64,000 nucleotides of DNA from Halicephalobus mephisto. Lineage: Eukaryota; Nematoda; Chromadorea; Rhabditida; Panagrolaimidae. The stretch covers positions 1 through 64,000 of the forward strand of contig SWDT01000096.1 in the NCBI GenBank assembly GCA_009193035.1. The letters run 5' to 3'. Under the pieces are notes generated by a model that saw nothing but the letters and a program-made list of their open reading frames with translations, searched no databases and was not told the origin of the DNA. Made by a program: the position numbers and the translations under genes. This document shows positions 1-12,308 of this stretch, in pieces; the first letter of the stretch is position 1; each line of letters opens with the position of its first letter.

Positions 1-478
1 GTCAAAAAAGCGTTTGAAAGTAACTAAAAAACGAAACAAAAAATGCTTCCTTGTTTTTCGTGAAAAATAATGAACATCTAATGACATCAAAGAACTTAAT
101 ATATCAACTTTTTGCAAAAAAAAATTAAACTTGAAATACAAGTGGAAATTAAAATAGGACATTTGCAGACTAAAAAACTAAAATTTTTAAAAGAGTTTAA
201 AAATATTTTTTGGATTTTGAAAAATCGTAATTTTTTAAAAATACATTTAGGGGAACATGTGTCGAATTTTGGAAATTTGTCTAAAATGGATAATTCATAG
301 ACCTTTTGGTTTTTTTCGTCAGGAACATTCATAATCATTTCAATAATCGTGACATAAGTGCCTTAACTGTATATAGTATAAGCAAATCAAAGAACAAGGT
401 CTCGCAAGGAAAACCTTACGTGTCAGACAATAGGTATATTGTTAGCACAACCAAGGAGGCAATAATGGTTATTAATAT
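1..478. other. AT-rich non-coding stretch
   Basis: No supported gene. The only open frames are short, lysine- and phenylalanine-rich and typical of AT-rich spacer. Confidence 0.6.
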
Positions 479-502
479 ATGATTACTGTTTGCTTACTAT
501 TA

Positions 503-1150
503 CATAAAAAACATATATGGTATATACCGTATGGATGCATTAAAGAGGTCTCAATATATGGAATATATAGCATCATATGCACCGACACATTGGACACAAT
601 TCACTTATACACCATGCGAAATGCATGTGCAGGTACATTAAGGCTATTTTTGTGTATCTTCCTAGATATGTGTCTTAATAGAGTACAAAATCTATATTTT
701 AATGCAGTATTCAAACAGATATAAATACAGCATCAAATACAGATCTCAATATGCACACAAAAACTAATAAATGATATATAATGTATAAATGCATTAGATT
801 TTGATATATCAGATATATTATATTTTATATACTCGTACATTGAATGTAATACACTTATACACTATCCTCAACTTATATACCACTACATTAAAGTTATTTT
901 TGTGTATCTTCCTAGATGTGTCTTAATAGAGTACAAAATCTATATTTTAATGCAGTATTCAAACAGATCTAAATACAGCATCAAATACAGATCTCAATAT
1001 GCACACAAAAACTAGCACATGATATATAATGTATAAATGCATTAGATTTTGATATATCAGATATATTATATTTCATATACTCGTACATTGAATGTAATAC
1101 ACTTATACACTATCCTCAACTTATATACCACTACATTAAAGCTATTTTTG
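503..1150. repeat. AT-rich satellite block, copy A
   Basis: Two things are visible. A segment of about 250 bp (from about 647 and again from about 894) is directly repeated in tandem. The first ~400 bp (503-905) recur almost unchanged at 5011-5413 in the same orientation. The units are rich in TATATC and GTACATT words. No coding potential. Confidence 0.85.
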
Positions 1151-1448
1151 CGTGTAATGTTGCTAAAAATTAAAGAATACTATAATTACTCGCGAGAAGC
1201 CATGATATAACAATAGTCATAACGACACAGTGAGAAATAAACTTTCGTAGATGAATTAATAAAGAGAATCTAAAAATAAAAAGATAATTGGGAGTGGTTC
1301 TGGAACAGAAAATAAGAAATTTATAACTTCGTCATTTTGGACAAGTGACAAACGTGCCGTAGACAATTGTCTTCGCATATTTTTGGACTTTTTGATGTCC
1401 ATAAAATTCCCATAGTAGATATAAAACCTTTTTTCATTACCAACATAC

Positions 1449-1961
1449 CTTTCTGTGTGGAGGCAGTTCCATCTGAGGGAGCTTAACTGCAGGTGGTGCG
1501 AGTAACTTCGGGGATGACGGAGGACTCGGTGCTGGGGATACTTCTTCGAAACTGCCAACTGGGGTTCCTTGTTCTGAAGTTAGAGTATGGGTCCTCTTCA
1601 TCAGTCTTTCCCTCCTGATTCTTGTCGTTGGATCCCTCGTTGGTCTTCCTGTTGGTACTGTAGGAGAATGTGTGGGACTTGTCAGAGAAAAAGGAGAAGT
1701 TCCAGAAGAACCTGTTTGCAACTGTGAAAAAGTCGGTAAAGCCGCGAAACTGAGGTCGAAAGCAGATATCCCCGGACTTGCGGCACTTGATCCTGCTCCG
1801 CTGGGAATACTACTCCTCGGGGCCGTAGGTTTTGGAATATTCCCCGGCAAAGGGTTAGGGTGCTGGGGTACTACCTGGGGTCTCGGGGTCATCATCGGCG
1901 GCGGATGGTGTCCTGGATGGAACTTCGGAGGTTGAGCAAGTTTTTCGAATTTTTTATCCAT
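1449..1961 (-). CDS. Proline/serine-rich first exon of an unidentified gene (partial)
   Basis: A 513-nt open exon starts at ATG 1961 and ends in a strong donor (AAAG|GTATGT at 1448), phase 0, so it encodes 171 residues and the gene continues toward lower coordinates. The translation opens MDKKFEKLAQPPKFHPGHHP, is full of Pro, Ser and Thr, and carries a basic patch (TRIRRERLMKR) followed by acidic and SP-rich sequence. This looks like a disordered, phosphorylatable N-terminal tail. GC content is clearly above the flanks, supporting coding. I cannot name the family and could not find the next exon before base 1, so the gene may run off the window. It could share downstream exons with the similar exon at 4198-4419. 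Confidence 0.5.
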
Positions 1962-2354
1962 TATAGTCCAAATCGATCAATGAATTAGCCAAAGAAATAA
2001 GTTCCTGGACGAGATCGGATCTGCTAAACTGCTTTAACCCGACAGCTGGCTTATTTCAAGATACGCATTTGTTGCAAATTTAAAAATTTTTTTCCGAGTC
2101 CTTCCTCCATCAATTGAATTGATAAATTTAAAAATTGTTTTTACTTGCCAAAAAACAAGTTAAAATAGGGAATTTATGAGGCACAACACTTTTTCGGAGA
2201 TAATTGAATTTCACAAAAGCGGATGGGTCAGTTTACAACGTTCGATAAATTTTATAGGGAAGAAAGCTGGATCTAATTGGAAAATTGTAAAATAAAATTT
2301 TCGCTATAAAAGTTGAATTTTTTTCAGCGAGATTAAAAAACACAAAATAAAAAA

Positions 2355-2535
2355 ATAAAAAATCTAATCTCGACGCGATAATTGAGATTTTAATTTTTTT
2401 TAAATAATTTAAAAATGCCACTTTTTTCAAAATTCAAAAAAAAATAAAAAATCCAATCTCGATAAGATAATTGAGATTTTAATTTTTTTTAAAAATAATT
2501 TAAAAATGCCACTTTTTTCAAAATTCAAAAAAATT
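2355..2535. repeat. Tandem duplication, ~100-bp unit
   Basis: The unit containing AATCTCGACGCGATAATTGA and AAAAATGCCACTTTTTTC occurs at about 2360 and, slightly diverged, again from about 2450. Non-coding. Confidence 0.7.
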
Positions 2536-2989
2536 TTAAAATTCTTTAGTTTTGAAAAAAAACGATTATTGTTTTAAACTTTTCTGAAAGTACTTTTACA
2601 ACGAAAAGTGTAATTATTTTTTTCAAGATTCAAAAAATATTTTTAAATTTTCGGTCCTGAAACGAAAATTATTTTTTTTAATGAAAAATAATTTTTAAAT
2701 TGTTTATTTTTGAAATCAAAATTATTATTTTAAAAATATTTTTACAGAAAAAAATACAACTTTTTATTTCATCCAGAACTCCAAAATACTTTTAAAAATT
2801 CTTTGATCTCGATCCAGAATCCCGCCTTTTATGGAAATATGATTACTTTTAAATTCTAGTGCACAAATGTCCTTCATTAAAATTCAAACCAAGTCCAGAT
2901 CTCAAGATGAAACTTGTTTACTCAAATTCTCCGTGAGAATGGATAATCACTTGAATTCACTAATGAACCTTGACTATACACAAAAAAGT

Positions 2990-3720
2990 ACATTAAAGTT
3001 ACTCTAATGTATCAGATACATCACATTCAATATGTCGGTACATGGTAGACAATACATCGACGTCGATTTAATGTACCACATATGTTGAATATAATGCGTC
3101 GATATCGACTTGATGTATTGATATATTAAATATATCTGATAAATTAGAACTGTCATAATGTATCTGTACACTAAATACAATAAATCGATATCAACTTGAT
3201 ATATCAGATATGTTGAATACAATGTATCCACCACATCAAAGCAGTTTTGATGCATCAATAGATTGAATACAATGCACCGATATAAGTTTAATCCATAAAT
3301 ACATTAAATACAATGTATCCACCACATCAGAGCCGTTTTAATCTATCCAGACCTTATATATCATGTATCTATTTGTGGTGTATATATACTTTTATACACA
3401 ATAAAAAGAGTACATTAAAACGATTCTAATGGATCGATACATTATATTTAATGCACTGATATAAATTTAATCCATAAATACATTAAATACAATGTATCCA
3501 CCACATCAGAGCCGTTTTAATCTATCCAGACCTTATATATCATGTATCTATTTGTTTTACATATTTTCATACACAAAAAAGAATGTATCGATACATTATA
3601 TTTAATATAACGATATCAACTTAATATATCATATACTGAATATAATGTATCTACCATATTAGAGCCGTTTTAATGCATCCAGACTTTACATACCATGTAT
3701 CTATTTTGTGCGTGCGGAAG
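2990..3720. repeat. Satellite of TGTATC/ATACATT words
   Basis: A degenerate satellite. The clearest unit is about 180 bp (beginning near 3281 and 3461, with a third partial copy near 3640) and contains ATGTATCCACCACATCAGAG and TTTTAATCTATCCAGACC. A related block lies at 49385-49715. The same words occur in the satellite copies A and B, so all belong to one repeat family. Confidence 0.8.
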
Positions 3721-4197
3721 CATCGTTTTAGTGAACAAAGTCTCCCCGAATAAACTCCAAATAATTAGTTTTGCACACATAATGAACTCGTAACACAAAG
3801 TTTAAAAGACAAAAAATATAAACTCTGCATATTGCAGAAATTAAAAAAATAAAAACAATTTTTGTGAAAATTTAGAAAATAAAATTCGATTTTTAAATCA
3901 ACAAAAAAATATTATAGAAGAAATTTAACTTTAAAAATTCAAGAATTAATTTCAGATTAAATTTAATAAATAAATTCAAAAATCTTAAAAAACAAAATTA
4001 ACAAAAAAAAAATTTAATATATTTTATAAAATTTAACTATTTTTAATTACCACAATTACTGTATGAAAATTTTGATTTTAAAAAGTTAAAAAAGTATATT
4101 GTACTTTATAATATTTAATTTTTTTGAAGTTTTTTGAATTTTTTTATTTTAAAACTTTAATAATACCCCCCTACAGTACTCCAGTGGAAAAACTTAC

Positions 4198-4419
4198 ATA
4201 TCTGTGTAGTCTGGATTTCATAGAGGTCCTCCTGATGCTGGGCATGGGCAGGACCGGGATTGGGGGGGTTGCCAGGCTTTCTGACGACATGAAGACAGAT
4301 CCTCTTTTTGGGACTCCGAGGGTTGATCCGGCATGGATTCCTGGTGCTGTTCCTCCGGGGATTCCGTGTAATGTTGGTTGTCCCGGGACATTTAGATGGG
4401 AACCTGGTGGAGGAATCAT
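4198..4419 (-). CDS. Proline-rich first exon of an unidentified gene (partial)
   Basis: A 222-nt open exon runs from ATG 4419 to a donor (ATAT|GTAAGT at 4197), phase 0, 74 residues. It opens MIPPPGSHLNVPGQPTLHGI, is rich in Pro and Gly, and ends in a basic stretch (SIRRTSMKSRLHRY). GC content is well above the flanks. As with the exon at 1449-1961 it begins with a start codon and ends in a phase-0 donor, so the two could be alternative first exons of one minus-strand gene. That is an inference from phase and composition only. Product not recognised. Confidence 0.45.
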
Positions 4420-4543
4420 ATTCTAGAACAAATTTCTAGTCCAAAAAAGAGCAAATATCTCCGGGAAACACGACTCGAAAGCTTCCTGGGAAAGACAAGC
4501 TACAAGTCTCTTTCGATTATTCCTGAATTAATTAAATTACATT

Positions 4544-4925
4544 TTGACATTTTTTAGTAAAGTTACAAAGATTTCAACAAGGACAAAAAATTTGTGGATT
4601 GTCCACTCACTCAATTTCCTTTGTCCAGCGCTTCTAAAAAATTGCCAGGATACTTGTTTGAGAAAAAAGAGGGTCTTGAATAATGCCCCGTCTCCACGAA
4701 ACAAGAGACAAAAAGACGCTTCTCCACCGGGAATTCCGGACGGCTTTTTGGCGATAAATCTAACACATCTTCCCTTAGGCCACTCGAGCGAGAAATTTTT
4801 TGAAGATCTGGAACAAAAAGGAAATTTGACAGAAAATGAGGAATTGGATTTGTCTGTCCAATGGAGTGATGAGAGGGAGGGGATTTGGTGCCAGGTTTTC
4901 GTTGGGAATTTTCAACAATGCCAAA
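4544..4925 (+). other. GC-richer open segment, possible exon or remnant
   Basis: Plus strand reads ...KRVLNNAPSPRNKRQKD... followed by an acidic stretch. The minus strand of the same segment is also open for about 108 codons. Composition differs from the flanking AT-rich DNA, but neither strand shows a recognisable domain or a convincing pair of splice sites. It may be a degraded exon. Confidence 0.25.
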
Positions 4926-5004
4926 AATATAAATCAAGTGGTTATAAATACATATGCTTCAAAAAATACCTCGATATATTGTTTAATTTTGAAAAAATTG
5001 AGTT

Positions 5005-5440
5005 AGCATGCACATAAAAAACATATATGGTATATACTGTATGGATGCATTAAAGAGGTCTCAATATATCGGATATATAGCATTATATGCACCAGTACAT
5101 TGGATACAATTCACTTATACACCATGCGAAATGCATGTGCAGGTACATTAAGGCTATTTTCGTGTATCTTCCTAGATATGTGTCTTAATAGAGTACAAAA
5201 TCTATATTTTAATGCAGTATTCAAACAGATCTAAATACAGCATCAAATACAGATCTCAATATGCACACAAAAACTAATAAATGATATATAATGTATAAAT
5301 GCATTAGATTTTGATATATCAGATATATTATATTTTATATACTCGTACATTGAATGTAGTACACTTATACACTATCCTCAACTTATATACCACTACATTA
5401 AAGCTATTTTTGTGTGTAGTCTTAGATATATATCATAATA
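5005..5440. repeat. AT-rich satellite block, copy B
   Basis: Nearly identical to 503-905 over about 400 bp and in the same orientation, with only scattered substitutions. The two copies bracket about 4.1 kb containing both proline-rich exons. Confidence 0.85.
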
Positions 5441-5444
5441 TAGT

Positions 5445-8400
5445 ATCAAAGATGGTTCTCAATATGCACACAAAAAACAATACATGTTACATAATGTACC
5501 GATACATTAGAACTGTTTTTTTGAGATTTTTGATTAACTTATTTCTGGAGTCATCATAAATAATTTTATAGAGACATAATTCACTATACGGGTAGTTTGA
5601 TATTGATTTGACTCATCATGTGGGAAATTCACATTAACGATAGCTACAACGACAATTTGATATTGACTATTTCTCATAAGAGTGGTTTTGTACTGATGTC
5701 GATCTTCTTACGAGGAGGTTCATGTCGATGTACTTTATTACAAACATAATTCGGTATTTATTGGATTTACAATAAGGATTTCACAATGGAAATTAGAAAT
5801 ATCGATAGTGTTGTGGTACCAACCATCCCAGAGAGGTGTTTAGGACTACACTGAATTTATTCTGGAATCAACGATTGAAAAAACAAAATTGTGTATTGAC
5901 TACAAATTGTCTTAAGAGCTGCTACTGTACCCTCTTCAGAAACTTCCTGGCAGGAACTAATCCTGTTCTTGTGTCAGACGATTTGATAACGTTTGTGTTA
6001 ATCTCTGCGGATCAGTGTAGTTGCATGAAGGATGAGGAATATGAAAGTTTTATTTATCCAGACAATAATAAGATTCAGCACAATAACTATATGTTAATTA
6101 ACAAGAATTTCAAACCGTGGACACCTCGTGCTTGCCCTACCCAGGCGTTACCAGATACGGTAGGCAATGAGTACTTCATAAAGGGGGAAAGGTTCACCAC
6201 TATGGTGCAGTCCACGGCCTGGTTGTGCAAATAATAGCCCCTAGGGACTAGGACAAGATGCTAAACATATACACTGGCCCCTTGACTCAATCCCGCAATC
6301 CCTTCTGGTAATTTACAAACCACATGCTTGATTACGGGAAAGTTTTAACCTTTATAATTAACTAGAAAACACTGGTATGTCATGTACAGTATGCCCACTG
6401 TTAAGCACATAGAGTATTTCCCTTCGAGACCTGGCTTGGTTATCTAATAGCTGGCCAATCGACATGACAAAAACCATAAAAAATCCAAATATCTGGTATT
6501 CTGAACATCCGCTTTCGTTCATTATACGGTAATAAACAAAAAATAATTCTTATCTCAGGATTTCCTAACATTCTCACTACAGTAATTATTAGATTCACAT
6601 TTTAAAAATAATACTTAAAAATTCGATTTTTTTAAATTACTTTATTTTTCTCTTTTTCCATAAAAATTCGATGAAATTTATTTCATTTCAGTCCAAATAT
6701 TTCTGATAAATATTAAAAATTCAGAATTCCAGAAGGACCCATCTTTCCGTGATAGAACATTTATGTTCCAATTTTTATATTTTTAAAAATTAAAAATAAA
6801 GAGTCATTTTAAATAACTTTGTATCTGTTATATAATATTTAAAAGCTATTTTAGATAAGTTTCAACTTTTTAAAATAAAGTTTTATGTAAAATTTCAGAT
6901 ATTTTTAAAATTGTGTTAGTTTTTAGAATCTTGAATTCTGAAAATTGACTTTTGATTCTGATTTTAGATTCGGAATTTATTACAGTATTGTAATTTTTTT
7001 AGTTTTAACTTTAAAATCGGAATGTAAATGTTTCAAATATAAGTATTGTTTAATTTAAAATTCTGAATTCTGAAAATTGACTTTTGATTCTGATTTTAGA
7101 TTCGGAATTTATGGACTTTATTACAGTATTGTAATTTCCGAATTCGAATACCGTAATTTTAACGTTATCTATAATTTTTACTATACTTTTTAAGATTTTA
7201 AATAACATTACTGTAATTTTCGAATTCGAATACCGTAATTTTAACGTTATCTACGATTTTTACTATATTTTTTAAGATTTTAAATAACATTACTGTAACT
7301 TCCAAATTCGAATACCGTAATTTTAATATTATCTATGCTGATTTTATAAACAATTTTCATCGTTCTTTTTAAACATCCTAATAAAAACAATATTGTGATC
7401 TTTTTGTATTTCATATATGAATTTTATCGTTTCAGATTGCAATTATCAATCCATAATTCATACTGTAATGTCTGAATTCCAACAGCAAAAGACGAATTTT
7501 TATTAAAAACAAAAAATTAATTCACAGAAAAACAAGGTTACTTTGAGAACCTTATCAATCGCAAAAAGTACCATTATTTTCAAAGATGCAAAAAAGGAAT
7601 GTGAACACTTTTACAAAAGTACATAGTTTTTGTACTTTTTGAGTAATTGACTAAATTAATAGATCTAAAAATAAACAAGAAAAAGTCATCCTTAAAGTAC
7701 CTCAACATTATTTAGCTAATTACAAAATATTTTAAAAATTAATTTCAATCAAAACAAAAGTACAATTTTCTTCAAATTTGTTATTTTAGATATTAAAAAA
7801 TCCAAAATATCCAGGCAAAAATTTTGTGTGATTTCGTAAAATTTTTATAAAAACAAATTATCCTTGAGCCATTCTATTATTTGCCAAAAACAACCTGGGA
7901 TATTCTGACAATTGTATCATTTAAAAAAACAAAAATATTCAATTCCCCGATTATCATCAAATTAAATAACTTTCTAAATTTAATTAAAATAATCAAGTCA
8001 CATCTTTTTAAAAATAACAAACATCAACTTTATCAAAAATTTCCACCAAACTTTAATAATTTAATTGAAATTATTAATAATAAAGTACTCAAAACTACTT
8101 TTTCCTCGCTAGATTATTTCTGATTTCATAATTTCCCTACATTAGCAGATTACAAATTGTTCCAAAAACAAATCCCCAACAGTCAGGATGAGCTTTAACT
8201 AGCCACAAATCATACTCAGTAAATTATGCCATCATAAAAACGAAAATTAAAAATTACCACAATCTACATTCTGTCCAAAAATTTAAAAAATTAAGTTTTT
8301 CAAAATTAAAAAAAAATAATTTTTAAAAAATTTCCAAATTCCGAAATAATAAAATATTTTGAGGACTAAAAGGACAACCATTATTTTTTAAGATATCTAT

Positions 8401-8480
8401 CAACTCTCATCAAATACTCAAAAGTAAAAAACCACCAACCTTATATTTTATCCAACCATTTATTACACTGTAATTTCAAA
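5445..8480. other. Gene-poor spacer
   Basis: No supported gene. An open frame at 5836-6234 has no recognisable domain and no splice support. Around 6880-7110 a phrase TTTTGATTCTGATTTTAGAT is repeated, and it recurs at 54890-55060. The rest is AT-rich. Confidence 0.5.
7115..7335. repeat. ~84-bp tandem repeat
   Basis: Two and a half units containing CCGAATTCGAATACCGTAAT and TTTTAAGATTTTAAATAACA, starting near 7130, 7215 and 7300. Non-coding. Confidence 0.75.
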
Positions 8481-8482
8481 CT

Positions 8483-10953
8483 TTAATCATAATCTTCCTC
8501 CTCTCTTGGAGCAGTACTTGAAGCAACAAATTTTTTCGCATCAAAAGTAGGAGTATTGTTCATCGTTGTTGTTAAACCTTGATTTTGTAATTGTTGCTGA
8601 TATTCAGCTGCCTGTTGATCTCTCATTCTTGCCTAAAAACATTTTTATAAATTTAAATTTTCATTTTACACAACGTCATTTTTCTTTTGCAATCATCCCA
8701 TAGTACTTTTCAAAAAATTCCCTAAGGATTTAACAACTATTGCACAAAATGTCTGTCAAAATTTACTTTTTTATCTTTGACCATCATCAAAAATTGTTTA
8801 AAAACCATTTTTTATGCAACTTTTTAAAGTCCACCTAATACAAAATTGCCCTTTAAGTTTCAAGTACATAAAAATCCTATTTTATCTCCACAATTACACT
8901 TTTCTCAAATAACTAACAACATGAAACATTTATGTAAGTTGTCTTCTCAAAAATTGATCGAATAAAAAACTTAACAACTTTTGGTGGAACATTTTTCATT
9001 TCCTCCATTTTCCCAAACATTTCCTGTTTAGTCACATTTGTCACAAGTTGGTTCCTTCTTCCAAAATATGGTAATCACCAAGTCCAAATATTATTTTTCC
9101 GTTACTAAATTTCCATAAAATTTTTTCAACCAATTCTAATTTTTTTTAATTAACAAAACTGACATGCTTTTCTTTTCCCAATATTCTCATAAAAATTTCT
9201 AGTACAAATTTTCCCTTTTTTTAAGACAAAAATAAAAATAAATTTTTTATCGTAAAAAATGTTCAATTTTTTAAAAACAAAATCGGTAGCAGCTTTAGCG
9301 TCAAATAGCCAGAGGCATTTCTGATTCATGTTCGTGCTTTATTTATAACAACGAAAAATGACTTATTTTATGTAAGTTTTTTTTGTTTAAATCCATTCCT
9401 GGGAATCATTCCAAAGATAACCCCTCATCCATCCTCCAATCCCAGTGGATCTCAATTAACAAACACTTTCATTCTGTCCCAAGGTCCCATATCGCTTTCA
9501 ATTTTTTTCAACTACCAATTTTATTTTAAACATAGAAAAAACATTTTTCTTTAGTGCAATTACTACCATCATAAATCTTTATGACCAGTGGCATCCTAGC
9601 TAAAAACAAACCAAATTCCCAACTTTTATTCTAAATTTTACAGTTTAATCCATGTCTATAGCTTTAAAATTGATCAATTTCGATCATGACACTCCACCCA
9701 TACTCATTTCATCAACACCTACATCAACTACAATCGAATCAAATCGTAAAATTTTCTTAATTTCTTCTTTTGGTAAGTTTACTATACAATTTCAAAGTAA
9801 CTAAATATTTTTCTTTTAAATTCTAAAATCTCAAAGACAAATATTTCAAGCCATTTTCACTAATCAATGTTACTTTTTTCCGCTTGTTAATCAAAAACAA
9901 TAACTTTTTTCTTTTGAATTTTACGAAAAAAAATTTTCTCCAACAACTTTGAAATCGAAACCATTATCGTAACTTTTCCATAATGCCGTTTTGTGACTCC
10001 ATCGGGAATAATTAGAGGATATACAAAATCTCTTTCTTCAAACTATTCAAATCCAATCCATTCAAAAAAGTATCAAATATTTCACACCTCTTTTGACCTA
10101 TACTACGAACAGTTGTACACACCCTCAAAAAATCAAAATTTCTTCCTTCCCTTAAAGTTCAAAAAACGCGCCGCAATCCTCTTTCCCTAACATACAAAAT
10201 GAAGCAAACGACATCACAAAATCCACATAGCTAATCGTTCTAGACTCAGCATCTCCATTTGCTCCTCCTACATCATTTTTGATGGTAACAACCTTTCTTT
10301 TTTCTTTTAGACTAAACTTGGAAAAATTGATACCAAAAATTTTAATTTTCTCGTAATTCGTATTAGTATTTTAAAACAATTTTTTTAGTTAAATTCCAAA
10401 AAATGTTCTTCATATATTAAAATTACCAATATTTCCAGGTAAAAATTTTTCTTTTAAAAAAAACTTACTTCTTCAATGAGTTTTTGTTGCATTTCAAGAA
10501 GTTTTTCTTCTGGGATTCCACATTTATCCAATCTTGAATTCTTTCTTCGAAGCTTCTTTTCTGCATTGATTTTACATTCATCCAATACTCTATCTGCCGC
10601 TTCCAGGTAATCTTGTGGAAATCCCAAGTTGCTCAATGCTAAAAATACTACATAAAATTATCTCTTATCTGTAACTTCTAAAACTATAGCTAATTATCTT
10701 TAAAAATATGCCTAATATAAAATTTCCTAAAACTGAACATACCCTTTTGAACATGTTCATGATAAATTGTCTTTCTTTGGTCGTTAGATGAGATCTTCTG
10801 AGCTTCCTTAGCCACATGATGAATAAATTCCACACAACATTGATTTATCAAATCCCTTGTTTCATTCGCGATTCTTACATCTGGCAATGTATCTTTAATA
10901 ATCATATTCAAGCCTTTCTGCGGTAATCCGACATCATTGTCATCGTCCGCCAT
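8483..10953 (-). CDS. DR1: DR1 / NC2-beta, TBP-associated transcriptional repressor subunit
   Basis: Three exons: 10953-10743, 10638-10469 and 8632-8483 (stop TAA). Splice phases agree, giving 176 residues, the same length as the human protein. The N-terminal half is a histone fold: KDTLPDVRIANETRDL, then NQCCVEFIHHVAKEAQ, then TIYHEHVQKALSNLGFPQDY. Next comes the conserved GIPEEKLLEMQQKLIEE helix, a Gln-rich stretch and an acidic end (EEEDYD). DR1 pairs with DRAP1/NC2-alpha through the histone fold and holds TBP on promoter DNA, blocking TFIIB and TFIIA; it acts in the nucleus. The ATG follows directly on a TTTTTTCAG acceptor, so a trans-spliced leader would leave no other 5' UTR. Intron 2 is unusually long (about 1.8 kb) and contains no gene that I can support. 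Confidence 0.95.
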
Positions 10954-10999
10954 CTGAAAAAATCCTTTATATGTACTATTACAAAAAATAAAATTAAAA

Positions 11000-11130
11000 T
11001 AATTAAAATTTTTTCTCGACGCGAATTTAAAAGAATCAAAATAGTTTAAATTTTTTCTCGACGCGAATTTAAAAAAATCAAAATAATTAACATTTTTTCT
11101 CGACGCGAATTTAAAAAAATCAAAGTAGTT
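11000..11130. repeat. Three short tandem units with TCTCGACGCGAATTTAAA
   Basis: About 43-bp units near 11010, 11052 and 11096, just upstream of the DR1 start. Related TCTCGACG words occur at about 2360. Relatives of the following text (11200-11400) recur in intron 3 of the N-acyltransferase gene. Confidence 0.7.
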
Positions 11131-11134
11131 TAAA

Positions 11135-12300
11135 TTTTATTTTTAAACAATAATTATTTTAATTTTATGATTTCGAAATCATTCATATTATAAAAGTAAA
11201 AAACTACTTAACAAAATTGTCTTGACGTGAATTTTTAGGAGTTTTTAGAAACCAAAGTAGTTTACGAAAATTTTTGTTTTTGCACAATAATTTCGTAATC
11301 CTATAATTTCGAAATTATATCAACTTTCTCACAAAATCATTTCGATGTGATTTTCTAAAAACTACAGTAGCCTACGTAGCATTTTTAATTTCCTGTGAGT
11401 TATTTCGTAATCAATTTTTCAATAATCAGCCCAGATAGACCTACAGCTTTCTAGATTAGAACCCTACAGGTTATAAAGCTTCTTAAACATATTAAAGATT
11501 TAATTTTTTCTTTTATATCAGCATTAGTGACCTAAGTAATAATAAATACAACAAAACAACCAGTAATAGCACTAAAAAAAGAAAAATAGTAATAAAAATA
11601 ACAAAAAAAATAAAAACAATAAAAATAATAAAAATTTAAAACTCGCGCGCTCACTGTTCCTTTTGGCGTTGTGTCCCTTTACCAATTATTTTCGAAAATT
11701 GTACATTTCCCTATTTCGTAAGATTTCATTTTTATATTAATTTTTTTAATATTTAAATTAACACACCACTTAAATTTAAAAAACTAATTTTAAAAGTATA
11801 AAATTTCAAAACAACCAACAAAGGGAAAAATTGCCGCTAGGGAAACGCCTGTCATCCAACCTAAAAACACATTAACAATGCATGGTTAGCCAAATCACTC
11901 ATTCTTTATGAGGATTTTGTCAATCTTTTTCACCTTCATCCACATTTTTTTTCATTTTCATGTTTTAATTTCCATATATAAAACTATTAAATTTACAAAT
12001 ATTACAATTTAAAAATTTTTTTAAAATATTTTTTGTATTTAAAAATTTACTCCCACATAAAATCTATTCAACCGAATAAAAACCAAATTTTAAAACTTTT
12101 CTTCAACTAACGAGACCCGGAAAAGGGTCCATTCTCTGCGCATCCTTCCGGTGGATTACTTAGAGAACAAAAGCAGCAATAAACTGACTTCTTTCCGGGA
12201 TTTTTGGAATCTTTTCCAATGATTCAATTGTCAACAAAACTATAGCTTCTAACTTTCTAAATTTTTAGTCATTTTAAATTTCTAAAACTTAACATATTTT
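11135..12300. other. Divergent intergenic region between DR1 and the GPCR
   Basis: AT-rich, no gene seen. It must contain the 5' regulatory sequence of both genes, which point away from each other. The GPCR start lies 5 nt behind a TTTTCAG acceptor at 12297-12303. Confidence 0.5.
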
Positions 12301-12308
12301 CAGTCCAG

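Noticed and set aside
1672..1935. Plus-strand frame opposite the proline-rich exon
   Set aside because: Gly-rich antisense of Pro codons, with no splice sites; the minus strand has ATG and a donor.
5836..6234. 132-codon plus frame
   Set aside because: No domain, no splice sites, composition unlike the supported exons; chance frame or old element remnant.
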